DNA of 54,061 nt from Streptomyces actinomycinicus (GTDB lineage: Bacteria; Actinomycetota; Actinomycetes; Streptomycetales; Streptomycetaceae): positions 1 through 54,061 of the forward strand of contig NZ_JAERRK010000033.1 in NCBI RefSeq assembly GCF_016741775.1, in the 5' to 3' direction. The notes below the pieces were generated by a model. That model did not search any database. It was not told the origin of the DNA and was given only the letters and a program-made list of their open reading frames with translations. This document shows, piece after piece, positions 43,859-52,204 of the stretch (position 1 is the stretch's first letter; each line of letters opens with the position of its first letter). Made by a program: the position numbers and the translations under genes.

Positions 43859-44596
43859 ATGTCCGGAATCAAGGGCAAGGTGGTGGCGATCACGGGAGCC
43901 AGCAGCGGCATCGGCGAAGCGACCGCGCTGCTGCTCGCCGAACGCGGCGCGCGACTCGTCCTCGGCGCACGCCGATCCGAACGCCTGGCGGAACTGGTGG
44001 CCCGGATCGAGGAAGCAGGTGGCACGGCCGTGCAGATCCGCACCGACGTGACCCGGCGGGACGACGTGCAGGCCCTGGTCGCGCTGGCCAGTGAGTGCTT
44101 CGGCCGACTCGACGTACTCGTCAGCAATGCCGGAGTCGGCACCATCTCGCCTCTCGACGATCTGCGCGTCGAGGAGTGGGACCACATGGTCGACGTCAAC
44201 GTGAAGGGCGTGCTGCACGGGATCGGCGCCGCGCTGCCCGTCTTCCGGGCGCAGGGAACCGGCCACTTCATCACCACCGCCTCCACGGCCGCGTTTCGCA
44301 TCGTGCCGACCATGGCCGTTTACGCCGGCACCAAGTTCGCCGTCCGGGCCATCTGCGAAGGACTGCGCCAGGAAGCCGGCGACTCCTTGCGGGTGACCAC
44401 CGTCTCACCTGGTGCGACTGCGACTGACTTCGCCGAGGCGTCAACCAACAGCCGGGTCAGAGCAGAGATCACGAAGATGCGGGACGACATCGCGATCCCG
44501 CCCGACGCAATCGCCCGGGCCATCGCTTTCGCGATCGAACAGCCTGCCGCGGTTGACGTGAACGACATCGTCGTCCGGCCCACCGCCCAGAGCTGA
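43859..44596 (+). CDS. Short-chain dehydrogenase/reductase
   Basis: 245 residues of the classical SDR fold. Cofactor loop TGASSGIGEA (12-21), NAG at 90-92, catalytic S142, Y155 and K159 (STAAF..., YAGTK). R39-R40 after strand 2 (GARRSER) favours NADP(H). The substrate is unknown. ATG 43859 is preferred; GAGAGGG lies about eight bases upstream. It is controlled presumably by the divergent XRE/MmyB regulator. Confidence 0.88.
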   Translation: MSGIKGKVVAITGASSGIGEATALLLAERGARLVLGARRSERLAELVARIEEAGGTAVQIRTDVTRRDDVQALVALASECFGRLDVLVSNAGVGTISPLDDLRVEEWDHMVDVNVKGVLHGIGAALPVFRAQGTGHFITTASTAAFRIVPTMAVYAGTKFAVRAICEGLRQEAGDSLRVTTVSPGATATDFAEASTNSRVRAEITKMRDDIAIPPDAIARAIAFAIEQPAAVDVNDIVVRPTAQS

Positions 44597-45494
44597 CCTC
44601 TCCCACCCTTCCGGTGCGGACACGCGCACCCGCGGGACTGTCCCACGGGGTGCATGGCAGCAAAGACCCTCTGGCCCGTGGCGTGGGTGGCATACCCGAG
44701 TGGAAGCGACGGACGCGACGTCAGATGATCAAGGTCGCTGAGACCGAAGATCGATCTGGAGCCGTGTCCGCGTGCACTCTTCCCTGATCAGCGTCCTCTC
44801 GCGCCACTTCGAGGACGTAGCCGCGCCATGTCCACCCACGGGCCCCTCTGAACTGGCCACGCTGGCCGAGGTGTTCAGCCGTCTCCAGTGGACAGATGAC
44901 GGCGAGCACACCCCCGCGTCGTACGGACGGCGCTGTCGGAGGGTCGAACTACTTGGGCCGTGACGACGTACGCCGATCCCGACGATCTCCTCAAGGCGCA
45001 GCGTCGACCAGGCTGTACCTCGAGCGGTCGGCGTCGCCGCTGCCCTCGTTATCACCTGGATCACCCCGCGCAAGGGCGGCCGCCGATAACCGCCCCGAAG
45101 ATGCCGCTGGAGCAGGAAGCCCGTCCAGGCGGCCAAGCCCGACGACGGGTCCTGGCGGCCGTTGCCGACATCATCGTGTCGATGACCGACGTCGGCCACG
45201 AGGCCATCGACCGCTTCACCGAGCTGCTGGACGAGGCCCAGGGGCCACGTTTAAGGACCTCTCGTGTTGGTGCCCGTTCTGGTGGGGTCGGGTCGGGGTG
45301 TGCGAGGCTGGTCGGACGACCTGCCTGGTCTGGTAGGAGACCCCGCATCGCCCTTACAGGTCGCCACGGCGGCCGGGGCGCGGTGCGGGTGGTCTTGCTT
45401 GGCTGTGGGCGGCCCTCATGTAGCCGCGCACTTGATGCCCCCGCCGTGTAAAGGGGGTGTGATGGGCTCGACCCCCTGATGGGAGGGGCGAACC
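44597..45494. other. Intergenic with possible decayed genes
   Basis: A coding-like stretch reads RVLAAVADIIVSMTDVGHEA then IDRFTELLDEAQGPR (about 45147-45246, plus), without a start, and other frames change repeatedly around it. No intact gene can be supported. A hairpin of CCCCC/GGGGG runs lies at 45440-45475 just before the STAS gene. Confidence 0.4.
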
Positions 45495-45833
45495 GTGAAC
45501 GATCTCACCGTGACCACCCAGCAGTACACCGACCGCACGGTGATCACTGTTGCTGGAGAGATAGATCTCCACACCTGTCCGGCCCTGGCGAAGGCCGCCG
45601 GCGCCGTCCCGCGGGGCGGCACAGCGCTGCACCTGGAGATGTCGGGCGTGTCCTTCATGGATTCCAGCGGCCTGAATCTCCTGCTCCAGCTGCGCCAACG
45701 CCTCCTTGCCGAGGGCGGGCAGCTGGTCGTCGTCGGCCTGCAGGACCAGCCCGCCCAGGTACTGCGCCTGACCGGCGCCTATGACCTGCTGGTCGCCGGC
45801 CCTGCCGATACAGCCGACGTCGCTGCCGCTTGA
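45495..45833 (+). CDS. STAS-domain anti-sigma factor antagonist
   Basis: 112 residues from GTG 45495, with GGGAGGGG about seven bases upstream. VITVAGEIDLHTCPAL, then LHLEMSGVSFMDSSGLNLLL is the STAS signature, with phosphorylatable S57 in DSSG. It should bind and sequester an anti-sigma kinase when unphosphorylated. No kinase or sigma-factor gene lies beside it, so the partner is elsewhere. Confidence 0.88.
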   Translation: MNDLTVTTQQYTDRTVITVAGEIDLHTCPALAKAAGAVPRGGTALHLEMSGVSFMDSSGLNLLLQLRQRLLAEGGQLVVVGLQDQPAQVLRLTGAYDLLVAGPADTADVAAA

Positions 45834-46007
45834 GCGGCGTGGACGCGGGTCGCTGTGGTCGGGACCGCCCGCACGATGTGCTGTGTCAACGCTCTCCGAA
45901 ATTTGACCCCCGACCAGTCTCGGAAATCTGACCCCCGGCGTGGTTGTCAGCAAGCGCCCTGCTTGTGCCAGCCAAGGCTGTCAGCCGTGGGTGCCAGAAT
46001 CCTCGGC

Positions 46008-46453
46008 ATGCCACTGTGCGATTACTTCTCTGCCGCTGACGATCAGGCTGCTGTCGCTGTCCTCCAGACTCCGGGAGGGCCGGGTCAGGCGGACCTCGAC
46101 GTGGTCTTTCTCAAGAACATTGACCCGGTCGTCGCGATCGCCCAGCTCGAAGCGATCATGACGGGCTGCAGCTATGACGAGGCCAGCGGTCGTCCGCGGT
46201 CCGGGCAACTGCTGTCCGACCCGGAGGAAGGCGGGGCGTTCGTGGTCAGCCTGACGGACACCTTGACCGCTGCCCTCGCCTCGGCATCGCAGGACGACCT
46301 CGTCCGCTTTGCCGAACCGTGGTCGAAGACGGACGAACTCCGGCAGACGGTATCAGCGTCGAGTTCGCGGCTGGTGTCCTGGAAGCCCTGGCCGGTCTGG
46401 CTCAGCGCGCTCGCACCTCCGGCCAGCAGCTGTATTGCTGGTGGGCTCTGTAA
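46008..46453 (+). pseudogene. Hypothetical passenger gene, frameshifted
   Basis: ATG 46008 reads MPLCDYFSAADDQAAVAVLQ, then FLKNIDPVVAIAQLEAIMTG and EASGRPRSGQLLSDPEEGGA to SKTDELRQ. A single-base loss near 46350 (G run) shifts to DGISVEFAAGVLEALAGLAQ then SGQQLYCWWAL and a TAA at 46451-46453. The restored product is ~148 residues, of a Streptomyces hypothetical family I recall but cannot name. It sits between the istB remnant and the left IS21 end. Confidence 0.65.
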
Positions 46454-46454
46454 C

Positions 46455-46645
46455 TCACCGGCGTCCGGCGCCGTTGTCCTTGCCGAGCAGTTCGCGCCGC
46501 TGGCGGGTGCGGTAGGAGTCGCCAGTGAGGGTGAGGACCCCGGCATGGTGAACCAGGCGGTCGATCATCGCGGCCGCGACCACGTCGTCGGAGAAGGTCT
46601 CTTCCCAGCGCCCGAAGGGCGGGAGAAGCCCAGCGTCATGACCAG
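46455..46645 (-). pseudogene. IstB C-terminal fragment
   Basis: PFGRWEETFSDDVVAAAMID, then RLVHHAGVLTLTGDSYRTRQ and RRELLGKDNGAGRR: the C-terminal ~60 residues of an IS21 IstB helper ATPase. The Walker motifs are deleted. It is fused at ~46650 to the istA fragment. Confidence 0.8.
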
Positions 46646-46659
46646 CACTGGAAGCACCC

Positions 46660-47070
46660 GCTGCTGACCGGCCCCGCCTGCACCTTCGTCTCCGGGAACC
46701 ACAGATCACACTGGGCGACCTGCCCGGGTTCGTAGACGACGCGGTCGACCGGGTCGATGCCGACGTACTCGGACCGAATCAGCGCGAGGCGCTTGCGCAG
46801 CGGCGGCAGCGAGTAGGGCCAGCCGATCCGTTCGGCGATCACCGGGGCCGGCGTCCTCGGCCATTCCTGCAGCAGGGCCCGAATCTGGGGTTCGTGGGCG
46901 TCCGCGACCTGGCCTCGGGGCTCGCGTTCGTACTTCGGCGGCCGGTCCGAGTTCAACGCGCCCCGTACCGTGTTCCGGGCCACCCCCAGCCGCCGCGCGA
47001 TCTCCTTGATCGGCACCCCCTCCGCCCGATGCAACCGGCGTATCTCTGCCCAGTCCTCCACTTTCAGCAC
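46660..47070 (-). pseudogene. IstA N-terminal fragment
   Basis: From ATG 47070: MLKVEDWAEIRRLHRAEGVP, then IKEIARRLGVARNTVRGAL (HTH), a second DNA-binding stretch and VVYEPGQVAQCDLWFPETKV, the first catalytic Asp of the DDE domain. The rest of istA and the start of istB are deleted. Confidence 0.85.
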
Positions 47071-47315
47071 CCTCCAAGAGTCGGGAGGGGGTCAAAATTC
47101 GCGGACTGCCTGGGGGTCAGTTTTCAGGAAGCGTCAACAGTGCTGAGTGCCGCTTCGAGAGGGTTGCGGGAAGCGCTGGAGGCGTGGGCGTTGCTTGCAG
47201 GTTTTTGGGAACTTCGTGGGCAAGCGGCCGGCTCTGTGGAACCGGCCGCGAGGTGCTGCGGTTCGGAGATGAGCCGTGGCACCGCCCCTTGATCCGAGGC
47301 CGGTGATCGCGCGTG

Positions 47316-47343
47316 ACCTTCCACGGATGGAACGGTGGAAGGT
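47316..47343. promoter_or_regulatory. 9-bp inverted repeat upstream of the ANTAR gene
   Basis: ACCTTCCAC (47316-47324) and GTGGAAGGT (47335-47343) form a perfect inverted repeat 66 bases before the ANTAR start. It could be an operator or, in RNA, a hairpin. Confidence 0.45.
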
Positions 47344-47408
47344 CTGGGGGAACACTGAGCGGGCAAGCGGAACCACAGCGCCCTGCCCCCGCCGTTGTAG
47401 GACTGGCT

Positions 47409-47792
47409 ATGACTTCCCATGATGCGCAGAGACCCACCCCGCAGTCGTGGCCGCCGGACGGCAGCCCCGCGGGACAGGTCGAGCGTCTGATGAGGGAGAA
47501 CGCCCAGCTACGGGAGGCCATCGACTCGCACGCGGTCGTCGACCAGGCCATCGGTGTCTTGATCGCCCTGGACCGTATACCGCCCTCCGACGGCGGGGAT
47601 GTACTGCGTGAGGTCTCCCAGCACACCAACATCAAATTGCGCGTCGTTGCCGAGGCCATCGTCGACTGGGCCCAGAGCCGCGAGCTGGTGCGGCCTGTGC
47701 GGGACGAACTGGACGCCGCGTTGAGGCGTCTGCGCCAACGCCGGTCGGTGACCGCGCCTGCGGACGGTGCTTCGCCGAACGCTGACAGGTGA
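47409..47792 (+). CDS. ANTAR-domain RNA-binding protein
   Basis: 127 residues. Residues ~22-95 (GQVERLMRENAQLREAIDSH, VVDQAIGVLIALDRIPPSDG, GDVLREVSQHTNIKLRVVAE) follow the ANTAR helix pattern: a coiled N-terminal helix, AxGxL, then the helix ending near I-K-LR-VAE. ANTAR proteins bind paired RNA hexaloop hairpins and prevent termination. There is no receiver or GAF sensor domain, so control must come from elsewhere. AGGA lies eight bases before the ATG. Confidence 0.8.
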   Translation: MTSHDAQRPTPQSWPPDGSPAGQVERLMRENAQLREAIDSHAVVDQAIGVLIALDRIPPSDGGDVLREVSQHTNIKLRVVAEAIVDWAQSRELVRPVRDELDAALRRLRQRRSVTAPADGASPNADR

Positions 47793-47925
47793 GCGGCGGC
47801 GCTGGTCGGCTGTCGCTGGCCTGGTCGGCGGTTGCGGGCGTGTGAACCTCGAGGTGCATCTGTCCAGGTCAGGAGCCCGAACGAAGTGTGCCGGGCTGGC
47901 ATGGGAGCTCATTAGAGTGAGCCGC

Positions 47926-48390
47926 ATGGACATGCGGAGAGCCGTCGCGGTGCTGGCCGAGGAAGCCGAGCAGCAGATCCAAGACCAGACGTGGAAGCTG
48001 ACGCCGAGCGATCGGGCACTCGCTGTGGAGGCTGAGGCCGGGCTGCGTGACGCTGTCGGACCTCCGGATGTCCAGGAGGCACTGCCGCAGATCAAGCGGC
48101 TCGAACACCTGCGGGAAACGCTCGCTGTCCTCGCGATCTCCCTCGCACGCACGCACGGACGCCTGGCCTGGTTTCTCTCCGGCACTGTCAACGCACTCGG
48201 ACCGGTCCTGCGCTGGCGGGCCCTGTCCGCCGACCGTGGCGGCACCTTCGGCACCGTCCTTCCGAGTCCTGAGGAATACACAGAGGCGGAAGACGCCGTC
48301 CGCCAGCTCCGGGACGCCCTCGCGCGCATCACTGCCGAGCCGGATTCAAACGGTGCTGGTTGCGGGTCCTCGCCGGCGTCTGGTGCGTGA
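47926..48390 (+). CDS. Hypothetical helical protein
   Basis: 154 residues from ATG 47926 (ATG 47932 also possible). Helical throughout: MDMRRAVAVLAEEAEQQIQD, EALPQIKRLEHLRETLAVLA and EEYTEAEDAVRQLRDALARI. No motif recognised. Its TGA overlaps the GTG of the next gene. First gene of the 47.9-50.3 kb series. Confidence 0.6.
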   Translation: MDMRRAVAVLAEEAEQQIQDQTWKLTPSDRALAVEAEAGLRDAVGPPDVQEALPQIKRLEHLRETLAVLAISLARTHGRLAWFLSGTVNALGPVLRWRALSADRGGTFGTVLPSPEEYTEAEDAVRQLRDALARITAEPDSNGAGCGSSPASGA

Positions 48391-48902
48391 AGCCGCCGCC
48401 CATCACCGTGGTCCTTCCCGATGGCCAGGAGGTCACCGGCCGCCTCCAGGAGCGCCAGCAAGTCCTGGACGCCTGGCTGTACAAGGTGGCCGTCCCGGCC
48501 TGGCAGAACACGCCTGAAGGCCGGGTGGAGCCCGCCTGGTACGTGGTGTGGGTGAAGGCCCCCGACCACGTGAAGCCCGTGCCCGGCGTCTCCTACGACG
48601 ACGTCCCCACCACCCGACTGCCTCCGCCGTCGGCGGAGCGCGAGATCCTCGGTCCGCGTCGGCCCTCGGGCTGGGTGCTGCAGAAGCTGGAGCGCGGCCG
48701 CGGCATCATCCATGCCGTCGACTGCGAGGAAGCACCCACCGGGACGCCGGTGCTGACCCTGGACAAGGCGCTGGACGCGGCGGAGCACCCCGGCACCCGG
48801 CTGTGCTCCTTGTGTAGTGCGGCGGCCGAACTCGACCCCGTGCTCAAGGGCTTCGAACATGGCTTCGGCGGTGCGGAAAACGGCAGTAGGGAACCGTCGT
48901 GA
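48387..48902 (+). CDS. Hypothetical protein, DUF6233-like
   Basis: 171 residues from GTG 48387 (GTGA overlap; TTG 48360 is an alternative). ITVVLPDGQEVTGRLQERQQ, then AWQNTPEGRVEPAWYVVWVK and KPVPGVSYDDVPTTRLPPPS match, from memory, the Streptomyces family DUF6233. The C-terminal half (GRGIIHAVDCEEAPTGTPVL, then TRLCSLCSAAAEL) is a separate domain with CSLC. Function unknown. Confidence 0.6.
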   Translation: MKPPPITVVLPDGQEVTGRLQERQQVLDAWLYKVAVPAWQNTPEGRVEPAWYVVWVKAPDHVKPVPGVSYDDVPTTRLPPPSAEREILGPRRPSGWVLQKLERGRGIIHAVDCEEAPTGTPVLTLDKALDAAEHPGTRLCSLCSAAAELDPVLKGFEHGFGGAENGSREPS

Positions 48903-48918
48903 TCGTCACACTGGCGGG

Positions 48919-50298
48919 ATGAGCCTGTTCGACGCCGACGCCTACGATCCCGACGACATGATGGTGCACCCTCGCCATCAGGCGATGCAGCCGGTCTTGG
49001 CTCAGCTCATTCAGCAGCTCCGCGAATGCGAGACGGAGGAGGCCGGCGTCGAGTTCCAACGGGACCTGCTCGACCGCCTGCTGGAGGTGGAGAAGGACCG
49101 CGCCGGGTTCAAGCGTGCCGCCAAGCGAATGCGCAGCGGCAAGGGCCCGCAGCCGGAGGCGCCAGAGCCCCAGTCGGGCCGTGATCTCGCCGACGTGGCG
49201 ACCTGGCGGTTCGAGCAGGACGTGTGCGACCGGCTGGCCCGCCAGCTGCGCTCGGTGGGTGATGCGCTGGCCTGGCGCGTCTTCGGCTTCCACCGCCCGT
49301 TCATCCTCGCTCTGTGCCGCAACGACTCGCCCGGCCTGATGTACGGCAAGGCAGGGCTGCAGGCGGAACGCGAACGTGTCGAGAGGGCCTTCAAGGAGGA
49401 TGGTGCTTTCGCGCTCCTGCACGACCTGACCAACTGCCTGCGCATCGGCGACATCACGGTCTGGGACGGCGTACACCCGCCCCGCACGGAAGAGATCAAG
49501 ACCAACCCGAACAACACCAAGAGCGCTCAGCTACGGCGCATCAACCAGGCCCGCGAGGCGGTGCTGAACGGCGGCCCGCTGCCGGGGGACAACGCCTCAG
49601 AGCTCCTCTACGACCTGAACCTGCCGCTGCGCACACACCTGGACGTGCTGCGCGAGGCCCTGGAGCGGGCCGCAAACGAGGGCGTATACGCCACCGACGT
49701 TCCTGGCAGCCGGGTCTTGTACGTCATCGACCAGTACGGATGTGTCCAGCAAGGACTGTCCTCGAAGGAGTTCAACGAGCGCCTTCGGCAGAGCGTCGAC
49801 ACGGCCTTGCAACGGGCAGGGATCGCAGCCGGCCGCGAGGACCACAACATCCAGGTCACCAGCCTCGACAGTACGGCCCGCGACCCGCTGCGGGTGCCCT
49901 GGGCGAACTACCCGCTGCATCCCGTGGCCTGCGCCCGCCTGATCGGCGACTACGCCGTGGCCACCGTGGAGACCTCCGGTCCTCTACTGGCCCGCCTGCT
50001 CCAGGTGGCCGGCCTGGACGCACGCTGGGTACGCCCGCCGGGGAAGGCGGACCTGCAGCAGGGCGAGGTCATCATGGAGATCCACCAGCAGGAGGAGCTG
50101 CGGGCCGTGGCACTGCCGGGGGGCCTGACGATGACGCCGAGCTGGACGCTGCAGATGCGCCGCTCCGAGCTGGACCGCTATCTGATTGAGCTGCTGCGGC
50201 CGGGCTCGTGGGTTGCGGGCATCAAGCACGTCCTCGCCGCCCGGCAGGCCGGGCGACCATGGCCGCACTACCGCAACGAACACGAGATCTGGGTCTAG
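48919..50298 (+). CDS. Hypothetical protein with candidate PD-(D/E)XK centre
   Basis: 459 residues from ATG 48919, 16 bases after the previous gene. Residues 165-200 read LLHDLTNCLRIGDITVWDGV then RTEEIKTNPNNTKSAQLRRI: D178 and E192-I-K194 are spaced as in a PD-(D/E)XK nuclease active site, followed by a Q/R-rich helix (QLRRINQAREAV). The N-terminal ~130 residues are helical; the C-terminal half (from ~230) contains YDLNLPLRTHLDVLREALE and RVLYVIDQYGCVQQGLSSKE and is unrecognised. An anti-phage or DNA-processing nuclease is inference. Confidence 0.6.
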   Translation: MSLFDADAYDPDDMMVHPRHQAMQPVLAQLIQQLRECETEEAGVEFQRDLLDRLLEVEKDRAGFKRAAKRMRSGKGPQPEAPEPQSGRDLADVATWRFEQDVCDRLARQLRSVGDALAWRVFGFHRPFILALCRNDSPGLMYGKAGLQAERERVERAFKEDGAFALLHDLTNCLRIGDITVWDGVHPPRTEEIKTNPNNTKSAQLRRINQAREAVLNGGPLPGDNASELLYDLNLPLRTHLDVLREALERAANEGVYATDVPGSRVLYVIDQYGCVQQGLSSKEFNERLRQSVDTALQRAGIAAGREDHNIQVTSLDSTARDPLRVPWANYPLHPVACARLIGDYAVATVETSGPLLARLLQVAGLDARWVRPPGKADLQQGEVIMEIHQQEELRAVALPGGLTMTPSWTLQMRRSELDRYLIELLRPGSWVAGIKHVLAARQAGRPWPHYRNEHEIWV

Positions 50299-51015
50299 GT
50301 GGCGCGCTCCACAGTGCACTGCTCGATCCAGCGGGCGAGGACGCTCAAGGTCGCCAGGTGCTCCAACGCCTCCTGTTCGGTCCAGGTCACCTCATCCTCG
50401 TGAGCGGCAACGTTCCGCAGGGCGAGGAAGGCGCCGGCCGCGAGGTACTTGGCGCCTTCTTGGCGGGCGCGCCACGTAGGTGTGTTGCGGTCGCCGTCGA
50501 ACCGCAGGCGCGGTTTCCCTGCGACAGGTTCCTTCATGTCGAAGGCCTGCATGCACAAGTCCGTCTCACCGATGTCGTGGCGTCCCAGCTTCTGCTGGAG
50601 TCGGCGGTTCACGGTGCGGGCGGCAGCCAGGACGGCGTCCTGCCGGGCCTCTGCGCCCCACAGTGGGGCGGCCGGCTCCCACACCCAGGGGTGGAACTGG
50701 TCGGCGGGCAGGGTGGGAGCATCGGGTACGAGCCGGGCGGCCCATTCGTCCATGTCGGCCAGAATGCCCAGGCCTCGATGAACCTCGTTGCGGGCCATGT
50801 CTTCGCCTGCCATCTGATCGAGATTGATCTTTTCGGCAAGCTGCCTCCAGAAGCCGCAGGATCTGCTTGACCGTGGGCTCTGCGCGGTGCAGCTGCTCAT
50901 ACAACGCTGCATCGCCTATGTAGTCGCCGGGCCGTCTACTTCGTTCGTAGCGCAGGGCCAGGTCGTCGAACGCCTCAAGCCGCTGTCGCATCCAGTCTCG
51001 ATCCACGGGCCGCAT
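50295..51015 (-). pseudogene. HEPN-like/TIGR02391-type protein, frameshifted
   Basis: From ATG 51015: MRPVDRDWMRQRLEAFDDLA, then LHRAEPTVKQILRLLEA. A one-base shift at ~50855 continues LAEKINLDQMAGEDMARNEV, HPWVWEPAAPLWGAEARQDA, then EGAKYLAAGAFLALRNVAAH and ALEHLATLSVLARWIEQ. The RNxxAH motif and flanking helices are the TIGR02391/HEPN pattern of putative ribonuclease or defence proteins. One base would restore ~240 residues. It converges on the nuclease-like gene with a 4-base overlap. Confidence 0.65.
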
Positions 51016-51069
51016 CCTAGGAGCGGAGTCTGACACTCCCCCGTCTCACAGGCTCGGCAAAGCCAGGAG

Positions 51070-51116
51070 CAGCAGCAAGGGCCCGAACCAGTGAGCCGAA
51101 GCGCGATAGTTGTCAC
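51070..51116. repeat. Left arm of a long inverted repeat
   Basis: 51092-51116 (TGAGCCGAAGCGCGATAGTT then GTCAC) is the exact reverse complement of 52144-52168, and 51070-51088 (CAGCAGCAAGGGCCCGAAC) matches 52180-52198 with one mismatch. The arms enclose ~1.03 kb holding a single gene. Confidence 0.75.
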
Positions 51117-51365
51117 CATCGGCTTCCACTGACCTGCGGCTTCAACCAGGCAAAGCACGATGCTTGTCACCAGGGCGGCGCGCCATCTGTCACCAGCAGC
51201 GCCCGGAACGACGGAGCGGGTTGGCGGCGGGCAACGGGTACTTACAGGTTGTGCGTCAGGTGCGCAACGAGCCCGCCCTCTGGAGGCCGGTGAGCAGGCA
51301 GTGTGCGCGGATGGACAAGACGCTGGCGCGGGCTGCAGCGCTTGACTGCTCGGCCTAGGCCCATC

Positions 51366-52037
51366 TCACTCTGTGTCGCCAGAGCCCAATCGCTGCTGCC
51401 GCACGGGCGCAGGTACTGTCCTTGGAGGGAACGACCGACGATTGCCCGGGCCCAGCGCGTGTACCGCTTTCTCAATCTTGACCAGCTTGTCTTCCAGATG
51501 CTTGGTGGGCCGGTCTTCGAGCATGACCCACTTCACCGCGTCGAGGTCGGCGGTGTACTGGGCCGTCTCCACCTTCCCTTCAGGACCGTTTGCGTCCACC
51601 GTGAAGGTGTAGACGCGGGGCAGGTGAGCGTTCTGGAACCGCTCCTGGTTGTCCAAGAGGAAGGTCAGGCGGCGGCGCGGCGGCAGGATAGGGATGGGCC
51701 GGGCCAGAATCTCCTGCATGACCTGGGTGAGATCCGGCTCACCTGGTCTGGGTTCCCACCCGGACTCGAGGGGCGGGTTGCAGGAGATGCGGACGTTGCG
51801 GGCTACGGTCGGACCGGTGTTCTCGATGACCAACAGAAGCGACCCGTGGTTGGTATCGGGCTGGATATCGACGATGACGTACGGCTCGTTCTGCTCCCGG
51901 TGAATGCGTTTTGACAGGGCCAGTTGCTCTCTGGCGGCCATGCGGGCGATAGATGCCTGCCAGGCGGCGATGAGGGCGGCGACGACGGCAACGATGATCG
52001 TCCACTGGTCGGCGGTTAGGGCTCTGAGGTGATCCAT
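51366..52037 (-). CDS. N-terminally membrane-anchored hypothetical protein
   Basis: 223 residues. One membrane helix at residues ~11-28 (QWTIIVAVVAALIAAWQASI) is followed by a charged helix (MAAREQLALSKRIHREQNEP), then a beta-rich domain: YVIVDIQPDTNHGSLLLVIE with NTGPTVARNVRISCNPPLE. That NTGxTxAxNV pattern is typical of small membrane-anchored proteins of unknown function in phages and bacteria. A helical tail follows. It is the only gene between the inverted-repeat arms. Confidence 0.65.
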   Translation of the reverse strand: MDHLRALTADQWTIIVAVVAALIAAWQASIARMAAREQLALSKRIHREQNEPYVIVDIQPDTNHGSLLLVIENTGPTVARNVRISCNPPLESGWEPRPGEPDLTQVMQEILARPIPILPPRRRLTFLLDNQERFQNAHLPRVYTFTVDANGPEGKVETAQYTADLDAVKWVMLEDRPTKHLEDKLVKIEKAVHALGPGNRRSFPPRTVPAPVRQQRLGSGDTE

Positions 52038-52143
52038 GACCTGACGCTACCGACAGGGTCCGACAGGCACGGCTGGCAGGCCCCTGCAAGAACCGCAAGA
52101 CCACGCCCTGTCCTGCAGCCCTGGTGACGATACACCTGCCTTT

Positions 52144-52198
52144 GTGACAACTATCGCGCTTCGGCTCAACCAGAAGGCAGTTCGGACCCTTGCTGCTG
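52144..52198. repeat. Right arm of the long inverted repeat
   Basis: 52144-52168 and 52180-52198 are the reverse complements of the left-arm blocks, with a longer spacer here (11 bases against 3). It ends seven bases before the tpg stop codon, so part of the repeat might derive from the tpg 3' flank. Confidence 0.75.
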
Positions 52199-52204
52199 GG
52201 AGAG

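Larger units (their letters stand above)
45884..47139 (-). mobile_element. IS21-family deletion derivative, ~1.26 kb
   Basis: The left end TGTCAACGCTCTCCGAAATTTG (45884) and the right end, read inward from 47139, TGTTGACGCTTCCTGAAAACTG, are IS21-type terminal repeats, each followed by repeated GACCCCC motifs. Inside are the start of istA and the end of istB on the minus strand, plus a plus-strand passenger gene between istB and the left end. It cannot encode transposase but could be moved in trans. Confidence 0.75.
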
